A DNA stretch of 34,367 nt. It comes from BOKV01 sp041987205. Its GTDB lineage: Bacteria; Pseudomonadota; Alphaproteobacteria; Rhizobiales; Rhizobiaceae. The translations under genes and the position numbers were made by a program. The DNA lies in NCBI GenBank assembly GCA_041987205.1, contig JBHIWX010000040.1, positions 1 to 34,367 on the forward strand, written 5' to 3'. Every line of letters starts with the position of its first letter. The first letter of the stretch is position 1. A model generated the notes under the pieces. The model was not told the origin of the DNA. It ran no database searches and saw nothing but the letters and a program-made list of their open reading frames with translations. Below, one piece after another: positions 24,071 through 31,820 of this stretch.

Positions 24071-24102
24071 GGAACCCCGCGATGCCCTGCATCCGGGGTT
24101 CC
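24071..24102. terminator. Hairpin between convergent genes
   Basis: GGAACCCCG (24071-24079) pairs perfectly with CGGGGTTCC (24094-24102) across a 14-nt loop. It lies between the repeat-protein gene and the convergent hydrolase gene. Neither flank has a true T-run, so it may be a weak bidirectional terminator. Confidence 0.55.
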
Positions 24103-24121
24103 CTGCGTTTGGAGGGGCGTT

Positions 24122-24727
24122 TCAACGCGCTTTCAGGAAACGGATGGCCGCGTTGATCGGCTCGCTGTCCTGCTCGAAATAGCCATGCGCGCCTTTGGGG
24201 CCGCAGACCCAGTGTAGCGCGCTGCCCGAGCTTGATATCCAGACGATCCCCTTGACCTTGCCGCCCGCCCAGCGCCTGAAGGCTTCGGCGCTTGCCGGCG
24301 CGGTGGTCGGGCACTGGTCGGCCCGATGATGCACCATCAGGGTTGGCGGCAGCCTGGCCGGCGAGGGCAGTTGCGAACGTGCCGAGGCATAGGCGCCGGA
24401 AAAGAAGACGGCGGCATCGGCGGGCGCACCTGCCTGCAGCGCGGCGATCGCCCGCGAGACGCCGAAGCTGATCCCGACGAGGAACACCTTCTGCCCCCGC
24501 GTATGCGCGGTCTTCGCCGCGCGAACCGCCTGCCCCGGCGTGCTGGCCACGATGATCTCAAAGCCGGAGCGCTCCAGCCTTGCCCGGTTCCGCAGCAGGA
24601 AGCCCCCGGGCTTCGCCGCGCCCGATCCGCCCGGCATCAGGATCGCCAGCGGCGAGGCCGCCGAGGCATGGTCGGTTGCCCACCCGGAAAGGGCGAGCAC
24701 GATCAGAATCGTCAGAACAAACCGCAT
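24122..24727 (-). CDS. Exported alpha/beta-hydrolase-like protein
   Basis: The product is 201 aa with a signal peptide (about residues 1-23, ending ASA). The core matches a compact alpha/beta hydrolase: LAILMPGGSG after strand 1, nucleophile elbow VGISFGVSR (G-x-S-x-G), an acidic residue in MVHHRADQCPTT, and a C-terminal His in PKGAHGYFEQ. This gives a plausible Ser-Asp-His triad. The substrate is unknown. The ATG at 24727 lies 6 nt after GGAGG and within the last codons of a preceding small ORF, suggesting coupled translation. Confidence 0.82.
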   Translation of the reverse strand: MRFVLTILIVLALSGWATDHASAASPLAILMPGGSGAAKPGGFLLRNRARLERSGFEIIVASTPGQAVRAAKTAHTRGQKVFLVGISFGVSRAIAALQAGAPADAAVFFSGAYASARSQLPSPARLPPTLMVHHRADQCPTTAPASAEAFRRWAGGKVKGIVWISSSGSALHWVCGPKGAHGYFEQDSEPINAAIRFLKAR

Positions 24728-24870
24728 CCCGAACCTCCGTATCGGACCGGGCGCGCCAGTAACGGCGACCGGTCGGGAACGAACGCATGCTGGATACGCC
24801 AGCCGTCACCCTCGGGGACGGTGTCGGGGAAACACGCCGGCAGGGTGGTCGAACCGCCGCCATCGGCCAT
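24712..24870 (-). CDS. Possible 52-residue leader ORF overlapping the hydrolase start
   Basis: An ATG at 24870 is preceded by GGTGGAGGAAACAC, one of the best ribosome binding sites in the window. The frame runs 52 codons (MADGGGSTTLPACFPD... ending SGCGLF) and stops inside the hydrolase gene, overlapping its start by 16 bp. Third codon positions are about 75 percent G or C, as in real genes here. It has no signal peptide or membrane segment and two cysteines. I recognise no family. It may be a coupling peptide, a genuine small protein, or a remnant. Confidence 0.4.
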   Translation of the reverse strand: MADGGGSTTLPACFPDTVPEGDGWRIQHAFVPDRSPLLARPVRYGGSGCGLF

Positions 24871-24985
24871 GTGTTTCCTCCACCGATCTTATCAGATCAG
24901 GTGATGATGCGCCACGAGACGGCGGTGCCGGCCGGGCGCGCGGTGGAAGCGTGAGAGGCGCTGGTCGCCTCAGCCCATCCCGCGC

Positions 24986-25014
24986 CTTGACAAATCACCC
25001 GTGAAATGTGTTTG
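24986..25014 (+). promoter_or_regulatory. Candidate aspS promoter
   Basis: CTTGAC (24986-24991) is a consensus -35; a 17-nt spacer leads to TGTTTG (25009-25014), a weak -10. It is 91 bp before the aspS ATG. Confidence 0.35.
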
Positions 25015-25105
25015 TCCGCGCGGTTTTTCCCCGATTTCGCGGATCGGCACCGGCCGGGCTTCACTCGCCCCGTCAGGCCGCTCCCAGACTGTCCGGAACG
25101 AAGAA

Positions 25106-26893
25106 ATGCATCGCTATCGCAGCCACAATTGCGCCGCCCTCCGCAAGTCCGACGCGGGCTCAAAAGTCCGCCTGTCCGGCTGGGTCCACCGCGTGCGCGA
25201 CCATGGCGGCCTGCTGTTCATCGATCTGCGCGACCACTACGGCCTGACGCAGATCGTCGCCGACCCCGATTCGCCTGCCTTCGCCACGGCCGAGACCGTG
25301 CGCGGCGAATGGGTCATCCGCGTCGACGGCACGGTCAAGGAGCGCTCCGACGAGACGGTCAACCCGAACCTGCCGACCGGCGATGTCGAGATCTTTGCCG
25401 CCGAGATCGAGGTGCTGTCCAAGGCCGGCGAACTGCCGCTGCCCGTCTTCGGCGAGCCGGACTACCCTGAAGACATCCGCCTGAAATACCGCTTCCTCGA
25501 TCTGCGCCGCGAGACCATGCACGCCAACATGATGACGCGCATGGGCGTCGTCGCTTCCATGCGCCGCCGCATGGCCGAGGCCGGCTTCAACGAGTTCCAG
25601 ACGCCAATCCTGACGGCCTCCTCGCCGGAAGGCGCGCGCGATTTCCTGGTGCCGTCACGGCTGCATCCTGGCCAGTTCTACGCGCTGCCGCAGGCGCCGC
25701 AGATCTACAAGCAGCTCCTGATGGTCTCCGGCTTCGACCGCTATTTCCAGATCGCGCCCTGCTTCCGCGACGAGGACCCGCGCGCCGACCGCTTCTATGG
25801 CGAGTTCTACCAGCTCGACCTGGAGATGAGCTTCATTACCCAGGAAGACGTGCTCACGACCATGGAGCCGATCCTGCGCGGCGTCTTTTCGGAATTCGCC
25901 GACGGCAAGCCGGTCACCGGCACCTTCCCGCGCATCCCCTATGACGAGGCGATCGCCAAATACGGCTCCGACAAGCCGGACCTGCGCAACCCCATCGTCA
26001 TGGAAGACGTGTCCGAGCACTTCCGTGGCTCGGGCTTCAAGGTCTTCGCCAACATCCTGGAGAGTTCGCACAACAACCAGGTCTGGGCCATTCCGGCCAA
26101 GACCGGCGGTTCGCGTGCCTTCTGCGACCGCATGAATTCCTGGGCGCAGGGCGAGGGCCAGCCGGGCCTTGGCTATATCTTCTGGCGCAAGGAAGGCGAC
26201 AACCTCGAAGGTGCAGGCCCGCTCGCCAAGAACATCGGCCCGGAACGCACCGAGGCGCTGCGCGAACAGCTCGCGCTCGGCGATGGCGACGCCTGCTTCT
26301 TCGTCGCCGGCGACCCGAAGAAATTCTACGGCTTCGCGGGCGCGGCGCGCGACCGCGCCGGCGAGGAGCTGGGCCTGACCGACAAGGACCGCTTCGAACT
26401 GTGCTGGATCGTCGATTTCCCGTTCTACGAATGGAACGAGGACGAGAAGAAGATCGACTTCTCGCACAACCCGTTCTCCATGCCGCAGGGTGGCGAGGAG
26501 GCACTCGACAACGAAGACCCGCTGACGATCAAGGCCTTCCAGTACGACCTCGTCTGCAATGGCTCGGAGATCGCCTCAGGCGGCCTGCGCAACCATCGCC
26601 CGGAACTGATGGTCAAGGCCTTCGAGAAGGTCGGATTGTCGAAGGAAGACGTCGAGCGCGATTTCGGCGGGCTCTATCGCGCCTTCCAGTATGGCGCACC
26701 GCCGCATGGCGGCATGGCGGCCGGAATCGACCGCATCGTCATGCTGGTGCTCGGCGCGAAGAACCTTCGCGACATCGCGCTGTTCCCGATGAACCAGCAG
26801 GCGACCGATTTGCTGATGGACGCGCCCGCCGAGGCCACCTCCCGGCAATTGCAGGAACTGGGCATCCGCGTCATTCCGCAGAAGAAGGACTGA
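25106..26893 (+). CDS. aspS: Aspartate-tRNA(Asp/Asn) ligase
   Basis: This is a class II synthetase, 595 aa. The order is an N-terminal OB-fold anticodon-binding domain (LSGWVHRVRDHGGLLFIDLRD), motif 1, motif 2 (FRDEDPRADR), a bacterial GAD insertion (about residues 290-420), and motif 3 (GMAAGIDRIVM). Histidine 33 in RDHGG stands where discriminating E. coli AspRS has Leu30, and His there is associated with non-discriminating enzymes that also charge tRNA-Asn; that reading depends on my hand alignment. The ATG at 25106 follows GGAACGAAG; a longer frame from 25001 adds 35 unrelated residues. Confidence 0.97.
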   Translation: MHRYRSHNCAALRKSDAGSKVRLSGWVHRVRDHGGLLFIDLRDHYGLTQIVADPDSPAFATAETVRGEWVIRVDGTVKERSDETVNPNLPTGDVEIFAAEIEVLSKAGELPLPVFGEPDYPEDIRLKYRFLDLRRETMHANMMTRMGVVASMRRRMAEAGFNEFQTPILTASSPEGARDFLVPSRLHPGQFYALPQAPQIYKQLLMVSGFDRYFQIAPCFRDEDPRADRFYGEFYQLDLEMSFITQEDVLTTMEPILRGVFSEFADGKPVTGTFPRIPYDEAIAKYGSDKPDLRNPIVMEDVSEHFRGSGFKVFANILESSHNNQVWAIPAKTGGSRAFCDRMNSWAQGEGQPGLGYIFWRKEGDNLEGAGPLAKNIGPERTEALREQLALGDGDACFFVAGDPKKFYGFAGAARDRAGEELGLTDKDRFELCWIVDFPFYEWNEDEKKIDFSHNPFSMPQGGEEALDNEDPLTIKAFQYDLVCNGSEIASGGLRNHRPELMVKAFEKVGLSKEDVERDFGGLYRAFQYGAPPHGGMAAGIDRIVMLVLGAKNLRDIALFPMNQQATDLLMDAPAEATSRQLQELGIRVIPQKKD

Positions 26894-26897
26894 GGAT

Positions 26898-27530
26898 TTG
26901 GCCGGCCGGGAGAAGCCTCGAATTCTCCTGACCGGCTTCGGACCGTTCCCCGGCGCGCCGGTCAACCCGACCGAGGCACTGGTCGCCCACCTGCGCGAGG
27001 CGCCGCCGATCCCGGAAAGGGCCGCCGCCTTCCATGCCGAATGCCTCGATGTCGATTATGATGGCGTTGGACCGCACCTGTCGCGGCTGGGGCGCGCGTT
27101 TCGGCCCGACATCGCAATTCATTTCGGCCTTGCCGCCCAATGTACCGGCTTTCGCCTCGAACGCGTCGCATGCAACCGGCATGACGGGGCCACGCCCGAC
27201 AATCGCGGCTCGCTGCCCGTGGCCGGCGCCATCTGTGCCGGCCCGGCGCAATTGCCCTCGCGCCTGCCGCTCGATGCCATCGCCGCGGAACTTGCCCGCG
27301 CGGGCCTGCCGGTCGAGTGGTCGGACAATGCCGGCGGCTATCTCTGCAACACGGTGATGACCCTGTCGCTGGCCCATGCCTGCGAAGGTTTTGCCCCGGC
27401 GATGAGCGGCTTCATCCACGTGCCTCTGGTCGGCGCGCCGGGCGGGCAGGGGACGATGCCCTTCGACGATTTGCTGCGCGGCGCATTGCTGATCGTTGAA
27501 GCCTGCGCTGGCGAATGGACGAAGTGCTAG
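26898..27530 (+). CDS. Pyroglutamyl-peptidase I-like cysteine peptidase (C15)
   Basis: The product is 210 aa, close to the 200-220 of Pcp, which removes N-terminal pyroglutamate. Signatures are ILLTGFGPFPGAPVNPT, HFGLAAQ, the Glu in FRLERVACN, the nucleophile Cys in GGYLCNTVM, and the His in GFIHVP, giving a Cys-His-Glu set. It starts with TTG four bases after aspS ends, with GAGGA partly within the aspS stop, so it is probably co-transcribed. The Gly/Ala-rich C-terminus is normal. Actual activity is inferred from the family. Confidence 0.88.
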   Translation: MAGREKPRILLTGFGPFPGAPVNPTEALVAHLREAPPIPERAAAFHAECLDVDYDGVGPHLSRLGRAFRPDIAIHFGLAAQCTGFRLERVACNRHDGATPDNRGSLPVAGAICAGPAQLPSRLPLDAIAAELARAGLPVEWSDNAGGYLCNTVMTLSLAHACEGFAPAMSGFIHVPLVGAPGGQGTMPFDDLLRGALLIVEACAGEWTKC

Positions 27531-27626
27531 GTGTGATGTTGTTCACTGGTTTCGGTCGCCATTGATGCCTAGCTGAAAGTAGATAGCCTGCCAGAACCGG
27601 CATCGACATCAAACCGGATCGCCCGT

Positions 27627-28259
27627 TTGACGAAATCCATCAGTCCGAGATTTGCTTTCTTTCTGCTGTATGTACCATTCGTTGCGAACGATTTCGGTTT
27701 CATCGCTCTGTCGGGCACATACGCCGTCTACATTCTCGATTATACATGTCGCTTGCTGGTTATTTACGGATACCTGTTCTGGTCCGCGACCAGAAAAAAG
27801 CTGCCGCCCAAAATTCTCCAACCCATACGGCCTGAGTTGGCGGTCCTCGCGATTGTCGGCTTACCCATCGCGGGTCTCTTGATCTCACGCGTTATTGGCC
27901 TCCCACAGGACTCCTGGGCCAGTTGGAGCGTCTGGTTCAGATATCCACACATCTCGGATCCGGCACTCTACTGGATGGACCTCACTTTCGGGCTGATCCT
28001 CGTCGCGATCAGCGAGGAACTGGTGTTCAGGAAACTGGCCTTCGAGTGGCTGTCGACCAAGGGCAGGAAAGGCTCCTTCATCCCGCTCATTTCCAGCGCG
28101 TTTTTCGCTGTCGCGCATTGGTCAACCGGTCTGGGCAGCATGGTTTCCGTGTTTTTGACCGGCATGCTCTATATGGCCGTCTACATGAAACTCCGGCGCA
28201 TCTGGCCGCTGGTATGCGCGCATTGGATCCACAATTTCTTCATCTATGGTCCTTTCTAG
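27627..28259 (+). CDS. CPBP-family intramembrane metalloprotease
   Basis: This is a 210-aa, six-to-eight-helix membrane protein of the Rce1/CPBP (Abi) type. The three motifs are present: EELVFRK (E-E-x3-R), AFFAVAHWSTG (F-x3-H) and HWIHNFF (H-x3-N/F). Bacterial members serve in bacteriocin immunity, prenyl-protein processing or unknown roles. The start is a TTG with GGATCG upstream, and no nearby in-frame ATG is better. The coding sequence is visibly less GC-rich than its neighbours and lies alone between pcp and creD, compatible with horizontal acquisition. Confidence 0.85.
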   Translation: MTKSISPRFAFFLLYVPFVANDFGFIALSGTYAVYILDYTCRLLVIYGYLFWSATRKKLPPKILQPIRPELAVLAIVGLPIAGLLISRVIGLPQDSWASWSVWFRYPHISDPALYWMDLTFGLILVAISEELVFRKLAFEWLSTKGRKGSFIPLISSAFFAVAHWSTGLGSMVSVFLTGMLYMAVYMKLRRIWPLVCAHWIHNFFIYGPF

Positions 28260-28414
28260 ATTTCGCTGCTTGCCTGGGTCGGTGGAATTCCCAAGCGCCG
28301 CTCGCCCGAAAATGGTCAAGATATCGCCCTGCAACCACGCCTTTGCGGCACAGCTTTCGCCCCTTTTGCACCCTCAGATTGCGCCGTTGGGTTCATCTAA
28401 CTTGAGGGGAAATC

Positions 28415-29782
28415 ATGACCACAAAGAATTCCGCGCCTGCGGCGAACCCGCCGCAGCGAAACCAGCTCGCATTTCTTGCCGTCCATTCGCCCATGGCCAA
28501 ACTGGTTGTGGCCAGTGTCATCTCGCTGCTGCTGATGGTGCCGGCCATGATGGTTCTGGGCTTCGTCAAGGAAAGGGCGAATCGTGCCACGGTCGTTGCC
28601 GCCGACATCGCGAAGGGCTGGGGAGGGGAGCAGACGCTTAATGGCCCTTATCTGGTGGTGCCGTACCGCAAGACGGAGGAGAGCCGCACGCAATATGCCG
28701 TTTTCTCCGCGCAGTCGGAGAAGATGAGCCTCGACGTGTCCGTCGAGGAACGCCGCCGTTCGATCTACCGAACGCCGCTCTACGCGTCGCGCACGAAAGT
28801 TGAAGGCCTGTTTGCGGCCCTGCCGGCGGACATCGCCGACAGGCTTGGTATCGTCGATTACGACTCCGCCTATCTGGCGATGAGCGTCTCGGACCTCAGC
28901 GGTTTCCGTTCCGAGGCATTGATCGAGATCCGGGGCTCCGGAAAGGGAAGCTTCGAGCCGGGGCTGCCCGGGCTGACCGGAGAAGAGCGGCCGGGCTTTC
29001 ATCACATGCTGCGCGCCGGGCTTGTCCGGTCGGGCTTCGACTTCAGCATCGACATGACGCTCAACGGTGCAAGTCGGCTGAACATCCTGCCTTCGGGAAG
29101 GGCGACCGAGATCGCGATGACCTCGGACTGGCCGCATCCCGGATTTTCAGGGCGCTTCCTTCCGGATACGCGATCGATCGGCGAGCAGGGTTTTTCGGCG
29201 GGCTGGACCATACCGAGCCTGGCGCAGGGTACCAATGCGATGAGCCTCGCTGCGCAATTGCCGGTCAGCGCTTCTCCCGTCTCGGTCGGGTTTGTCGAAC
29301 CGCTGCAATTCTATCAGGTGATCTCGCGGACGCTGAAATATGCGACGGCCTTCTTCGCCCTTACCTTTCTCGCCGTGTTCATCCTCGAGACCCGAGCCGG
29401 GCAACCCTTTCACTGGGTGCAATATGTACTGGTCGGGCTGGCATTGGTGATCTTCTTCCTGCTGCTGCTGGCACTCGCCGAACATATCGGCTTCGGCGCG
29501 GCCTATGTCGCGGCCGCGACCGCAACCACCGCGCTCATTGCCTGGTATGTCGGCGATGCGATGCGCCATGCTCGCAGCGGGTTCACCATGGCCGGCGTGC
29601 TGGGCACGGTCTACGCGCTGATCTATTTCGTCATGAGCGAGGAGGACTACGCCTTGCTGGCCGGTTCGGTCGTGGCCTTCCTCGCGATCGCGGCGGTCAT
29701 GATCGCCACGCGACGTCTCGACTGGGAACGCGGCGGGAGACTGGCAGGACCCGCACCGGACCCTGTGCCTCAACAGGCCTGA
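28415..29782 (+). CDS. creD: Cell envelope integrity protein CreD
   Basis: This is a 455-aa inner-membrane protein of the CreD/DUF4400-type family. One N-terminal membrane helix (LVVASVISLLLMVPAMMVLGFV) is followed by a large periplasmic domain (about residues 55-300, DIAKGWGGEQTLNGPYLVVPYR ...), then a cluster of five to six C-terminal helices. In E. coli creD is controlled by CreBC and affects envelope stress resistance; here no creB or creC is nearby, so regulation is unknown. GAGGGG precedes the ATG. Conservation with family is clear (VPY and QVLSRTLKYATLFF-like segment). Confidence 0.92.
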   Translation: MTTKNSAPAANPPQRNQLAFLAVHSPMAKLVVASVISLLLMVPAMMVLGFVKERANRATVVAADIAKGWGGEQTLNGPYLVVPYRKTEESRTQYAVFSAQSEKMSLDVSVEERRRSIYRTPLYASRTKVEGLFAALPADIADRLGIVDYDSAYLAMSVSDLSGFRSEALIEIRGSGKGSFEPGLPGLTGEERPGFHHMLRAGLVRSGFDFSIDMTLNGASRLNILPSGRATEIAMTSDWPHPGFSGRFLPDTRSIGEQGFSAGWTIPSLAQGTNAMSLAAQLPVSASPVSVGFVEPLQFYQVISRTLKYATAFFALTFLAVFILETRAGQPFHWVQYVLVGLALVIFFLLLLALAEHIGFGAAYVAAATATTALIAWYVGDAMRHARSGFTMAGVLGTVYALIYFVMSEEDYALLAGSVVAFLAIAAVMIATRRLDWERGGRLAGPAPDPVPQQA

Positions 29783-29818
29783 GCAGCCTGACTCTTGCAT
29801 TCGCATGCGGCGATCTCT

Positions 29819-30748
29819 ATGGCTCGCCGCATGCTCCTTCGCACCGCGTCCGTCCTGTTCGCCCTGCTGCTCCTCGCCGGCTGCCAGTCTGTGCCGGGTG
29901 GTGAACTGGCCGTTGCAACGACGACGGCGGCGACCGCGCCGACCAATGCGCGTCCCGCCGACGCGGACCTGCCCGAAACCGTTGCGATCGGTGGCGGGCA
30001 GATGGCCGACATCTACGATCCCGCCGGCAAAAAGTCAGGCCTGATGGCGCTGATCGCCAACCGCTCGAACGGGCCCAAGGCGCCGGTCGTGGTCTATGTT
30101 CACGGCGGCGGCTGGATCAAGGGCGAGCGCACCAAGGTCTACAATTTGCCGGCCTGGGCAAAGGCGAGGGGCTACATGCTGGTCTCGGTCGATTACCGTC
30201 CGGTACCGCGTACCAATGTCGACGGCCAGGTCTCCGACGTCGCCCGGGCGATCAAATGGGTGCGCGCCAACATTGCCAGCCATGGCGGTGATCCGAACCG
30301 CATCGTCATCATGGGGCATTCCGCCGGCTCGCACCTCGTTTCCATGATTGCGGTGAAGAAGCTCGGCGGTGCGCTGCGCGGTGTCGTTGCCAACGACGTG
30401 CAGGCCTACGATCTCGAGGCCTATTACACGATGCGCAACAATTCCATGGACCGCGTCTACGTGAAGACCTTCGGCCACAATCGGGCCAACTGGCGCAGAT
30501 GGTCGCCGATCACCTATGTGGCGCGCGGCTCCGGCTATCCGCCTTTCCTGATCCTGCATTCGGGCTCGGACGGCGAACGCCGCAAGGCGCTCGCCAACCA
30601 GTTTGCCGATGCGCTGCGCGCCCGTGGCACCTCGGTGGCCGTGTTTGACGGCGGCCGCTACACGCATGGTTCGATCGCGCGCAATATCGGCCGCAAGGAC
30701 GCGGTGACCGCCGCCGTCGACGCCTTCCTCAAGCGCGTGTTCAACTAG
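29819..30748 (+). CDS. Lipoprotein alpha/beta hydrolase (esterase/BD-FAE-like)
   Basis: The product is 309 aa. An N-terminal lipoprotein signal (MLLRTASVLFALLLLAGC, Cys 22 the lipidated residue) is followed by a Thr/Ala-rich linker and an alpha/beta hydrolase domain: oxyanion HGGGW, nucleophile GHSAGS (Ser), and YTHGSI near the C-terminus carrying the His; LHSGSDGERR likely holds the Asp. The HGGGW motif points to esterase/lipase-like family IV. The ATG at 29819 or the next at 29831 is plausible; an upstream TTG is less so. Its TAG stop coincides with the first bases of a 101-bp repeat. Confidence 0.88.
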   Translation: MARRMLLRTASVLFALLLLAGCQSVPGGELAVATTTAATAPTNARPADADLPETVAIGGGQMADIYDPAGKKSGLMALIANRSNGPKAPVVVYVHGGGWIKGERTKVYNLPAWAKARGYMLVSVDYRPVPRTNVDGQVSDVARAIKWVRANIASHGGDPNRIVIMGHSAGSHLVSMIAVKKLGGALRGVVANDVQAYDLEAYYTMRNNSMDRVYVKTFGHNRANWRRWSPITYVARGSGYPPFLILHSGSDGERRKALANQFADALRARGTSVAVFDGGRYTHGSIARNIGRKDAVTAAVDAFLKRVFN

Positions 30749-30845
30749 TACGTTTCAGGTTTTGTCGGAGCCAGACGTATAGAAATGCCCGTTCGGGCAT
30801 ATGCGGGCGGCAGCGCTTTTCGATTTCGTCCAAAGCTGAAGCGCA
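30745..30845 (+). repeat. Palindromic element copy A (101 bp)
   Basis: It begins CTAGT, where TAG is the stop codon of the hydrolase gene, and ends GCTGAAGCGCA. The ends are inverted repeats of each other (TACGTTTCAGG against TGCGCTTCAGC; about 12 of 16 positions agree). The middle contains the hairpin ATGCCC-GTTC-GGGCAT. It is about 78 percent identical, by hand alignment with one gap, to copy B at 31721-31820 on the opposite strand, sharing the exact 18-mer GCGGCAGCGCTTTTCGAT. No transposase is present; it resembles a miniature inverted-repeat element or REP-like sequence. Confidence 0.85.
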
Positions 30846-31009
30846 CCAGGGCTTCGACCCGTTCTCGAGCCGCGGCATCCGGGCCTGACAGGGTGTCGGC
30901 CAATTCCGTGACCGGTTGTCATAGTTAAATTCGCCGCCCTGCGAATGCCTGTATGCGTGGGCGCACCGAGAACCCATGAAACCGCAAATCAACGAAACGG
31001 AGCATACCC

Positions 31010-31336
31010 TTGTATCGACTGTTCTACGTAAGCACCGCCGAACCCGGCACCACCGACCAGGTTGCCGACGCGATCGCGCGCGACGCCATGGCCAGGAACG
31101 AACGCATGGGGGTAACCGGCGCGCTCGCGTTCAATGGCGTGAATTTCGCCCAGATCATCGAGGGCGAGGAAAGGGTCGTCGGCACCCTCATGAATGCCAT
31201 CAAGGCGGATTGCCGCCACACCGGCGTGATCGTCGTCGACCAGAAGCCGGTCGAATCCCGCGCCTATACCGACTGGTCGATGAAGCGCATCGACGGCATG
31301 TCCTTCGAGGAATTCATGACCTGCATGGTCGACTGA
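31010..31336 (+). CDS. Short BLUF-domain blue-light photoreceptor
   Basis: The product is 108 aa and consists of a single BLUF domain, so it signals by partner interaction. The flavin-binding residues of AppA (Tyr21, Asn45, Gln63, Trp104, Met106) align with Tyr6, Asn30, Gln48, Trp89 and Met91 here, all with identical spacing, so FAD binding and photochemistry are expected. The initiator is TTG, 7 nt after GGAG. It lies between the two inverted 100-bp elements, and is convergent with DUF1428 (17-bp gap). No adjacent effector of cyclic nucleotides or transcription is in the window. Confidence 0.93.
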   Translation: MYRLFYVSTAEPGTTDQVADAIARDAMARNERMGVTGALAFNGVNFAQIIEGEERVVGTLMNAIKADCRHTGVIVVDQKPVESRAYTDWSMKRIDGMSFEEFMTCMVD

Positions 31337-31353
31337 CGCGGGAGCGTCGCGCC

Positions 31354-31701
31354 CTATACGTCCGAGATCGTCTCGAAGCCGCCGAAAATCATGCGCTTGC
31401 CGTCGAAGGGCATTTCGATCTTCGCCATGCGCTCGTCCTGCATGATCTTTTCCCACGCCGCGTCGCGCTCGGCCTTTGAGGGCCATTCGACCCAGCCGAA
31501 GACGACCGTCTCGTCCGGCTCGCGCTTGACGGCCATCGGGAAGGACGTGACTTCGCCGTCGGGAACGTCGATGCCCCAGCAGTCGACGACCCTGAGCGCG
31601 CCATGTTCCCTGAACAGTTCGGCGATTGCCTTGACCTGCGTGATGTAGCGATCCTTGGCATCGGTCGGCGTCGCCGCCACGAATCCGTCAATATAGGTCA
31701 T
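31354..31701 (-). CDS. DUF1428 family protein
   Basis: This is a 115-aa protein with the family's YIDGFVAATP start and the C-terminal MPFDGKRMIFGGF block, with VVFGWVEWPSKAERD in the middle. The fold is a ferredoxin-like dimer (dimeric alpha/beta barrel). Function is unknown; it is found near AHSA1, GyrI-like and PhnB-like genes, as here. GGAG lies about 11 nt before the ATG. Its upstream side holds repeat element B, which separates it from the GyrI-like gene. Confidence 0.88.
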   Translation of the reverse strand: MTYIDGFVAATPTDAKDRYITQVKAIAELFREHGALRVVDCWGIDVPDGEVTSFPMAVKREPDETVVFGWVEWPSKAERDAAWEKIMQDERMAKIEMPFDGKRMIFGGFETISDV

Positions 31702-31720
31702 CTGTGATTATCTCCACTCT

Positions 31721-31820
31721 TGCGTTTCAGCTTTGGGCGGCATCGAAAAGCGCTGCCGCTCGCATATGCTCGAACGCGCATATCGATCCATTGTTTCCGA
31801 CACAACCTGAAACACACTAG
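31721..31820 (-). repeat. Palindromic element copy B (100 bp)
   Basis: Read on the minus strand it begins CTAGT, where TAG is the stop codon of the GyrI-like gene, and ends GCTGAAACGCA. It matches copy A, inverted. Its terminal repeats are TGTGTTTCAGG and TGCGTTTCAGC (12 of 16 positions agree). The inner hairpin ATGCGC-GTTC-GAGCAT is less perfect than in copy A. It lies in the spacer between two co-directional genes and just 19 bp before DUF1428. Confidence 0.85.

Noticed and set aside
24897..25163. 88-codon minus-strand frame upstream of aspS
   Set aside because: It overlaps the aspS promoter and start, has no good ribosome binding site and its sequence is Arg/Ser/Gly-rich low-information.
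30741..30992. Open frame through repeat copy A, with a related one through copy B (31698-31982)
   Set aside because: The shared residues come only from the repeated DNA; the rest are unrelated, so they are not homologous genes.
30745..31820. Composite transposon formed by the two elements
   Set aside because: No transposase is present and I found no direct target duplications; CTAG flanks only the left end of each copy.
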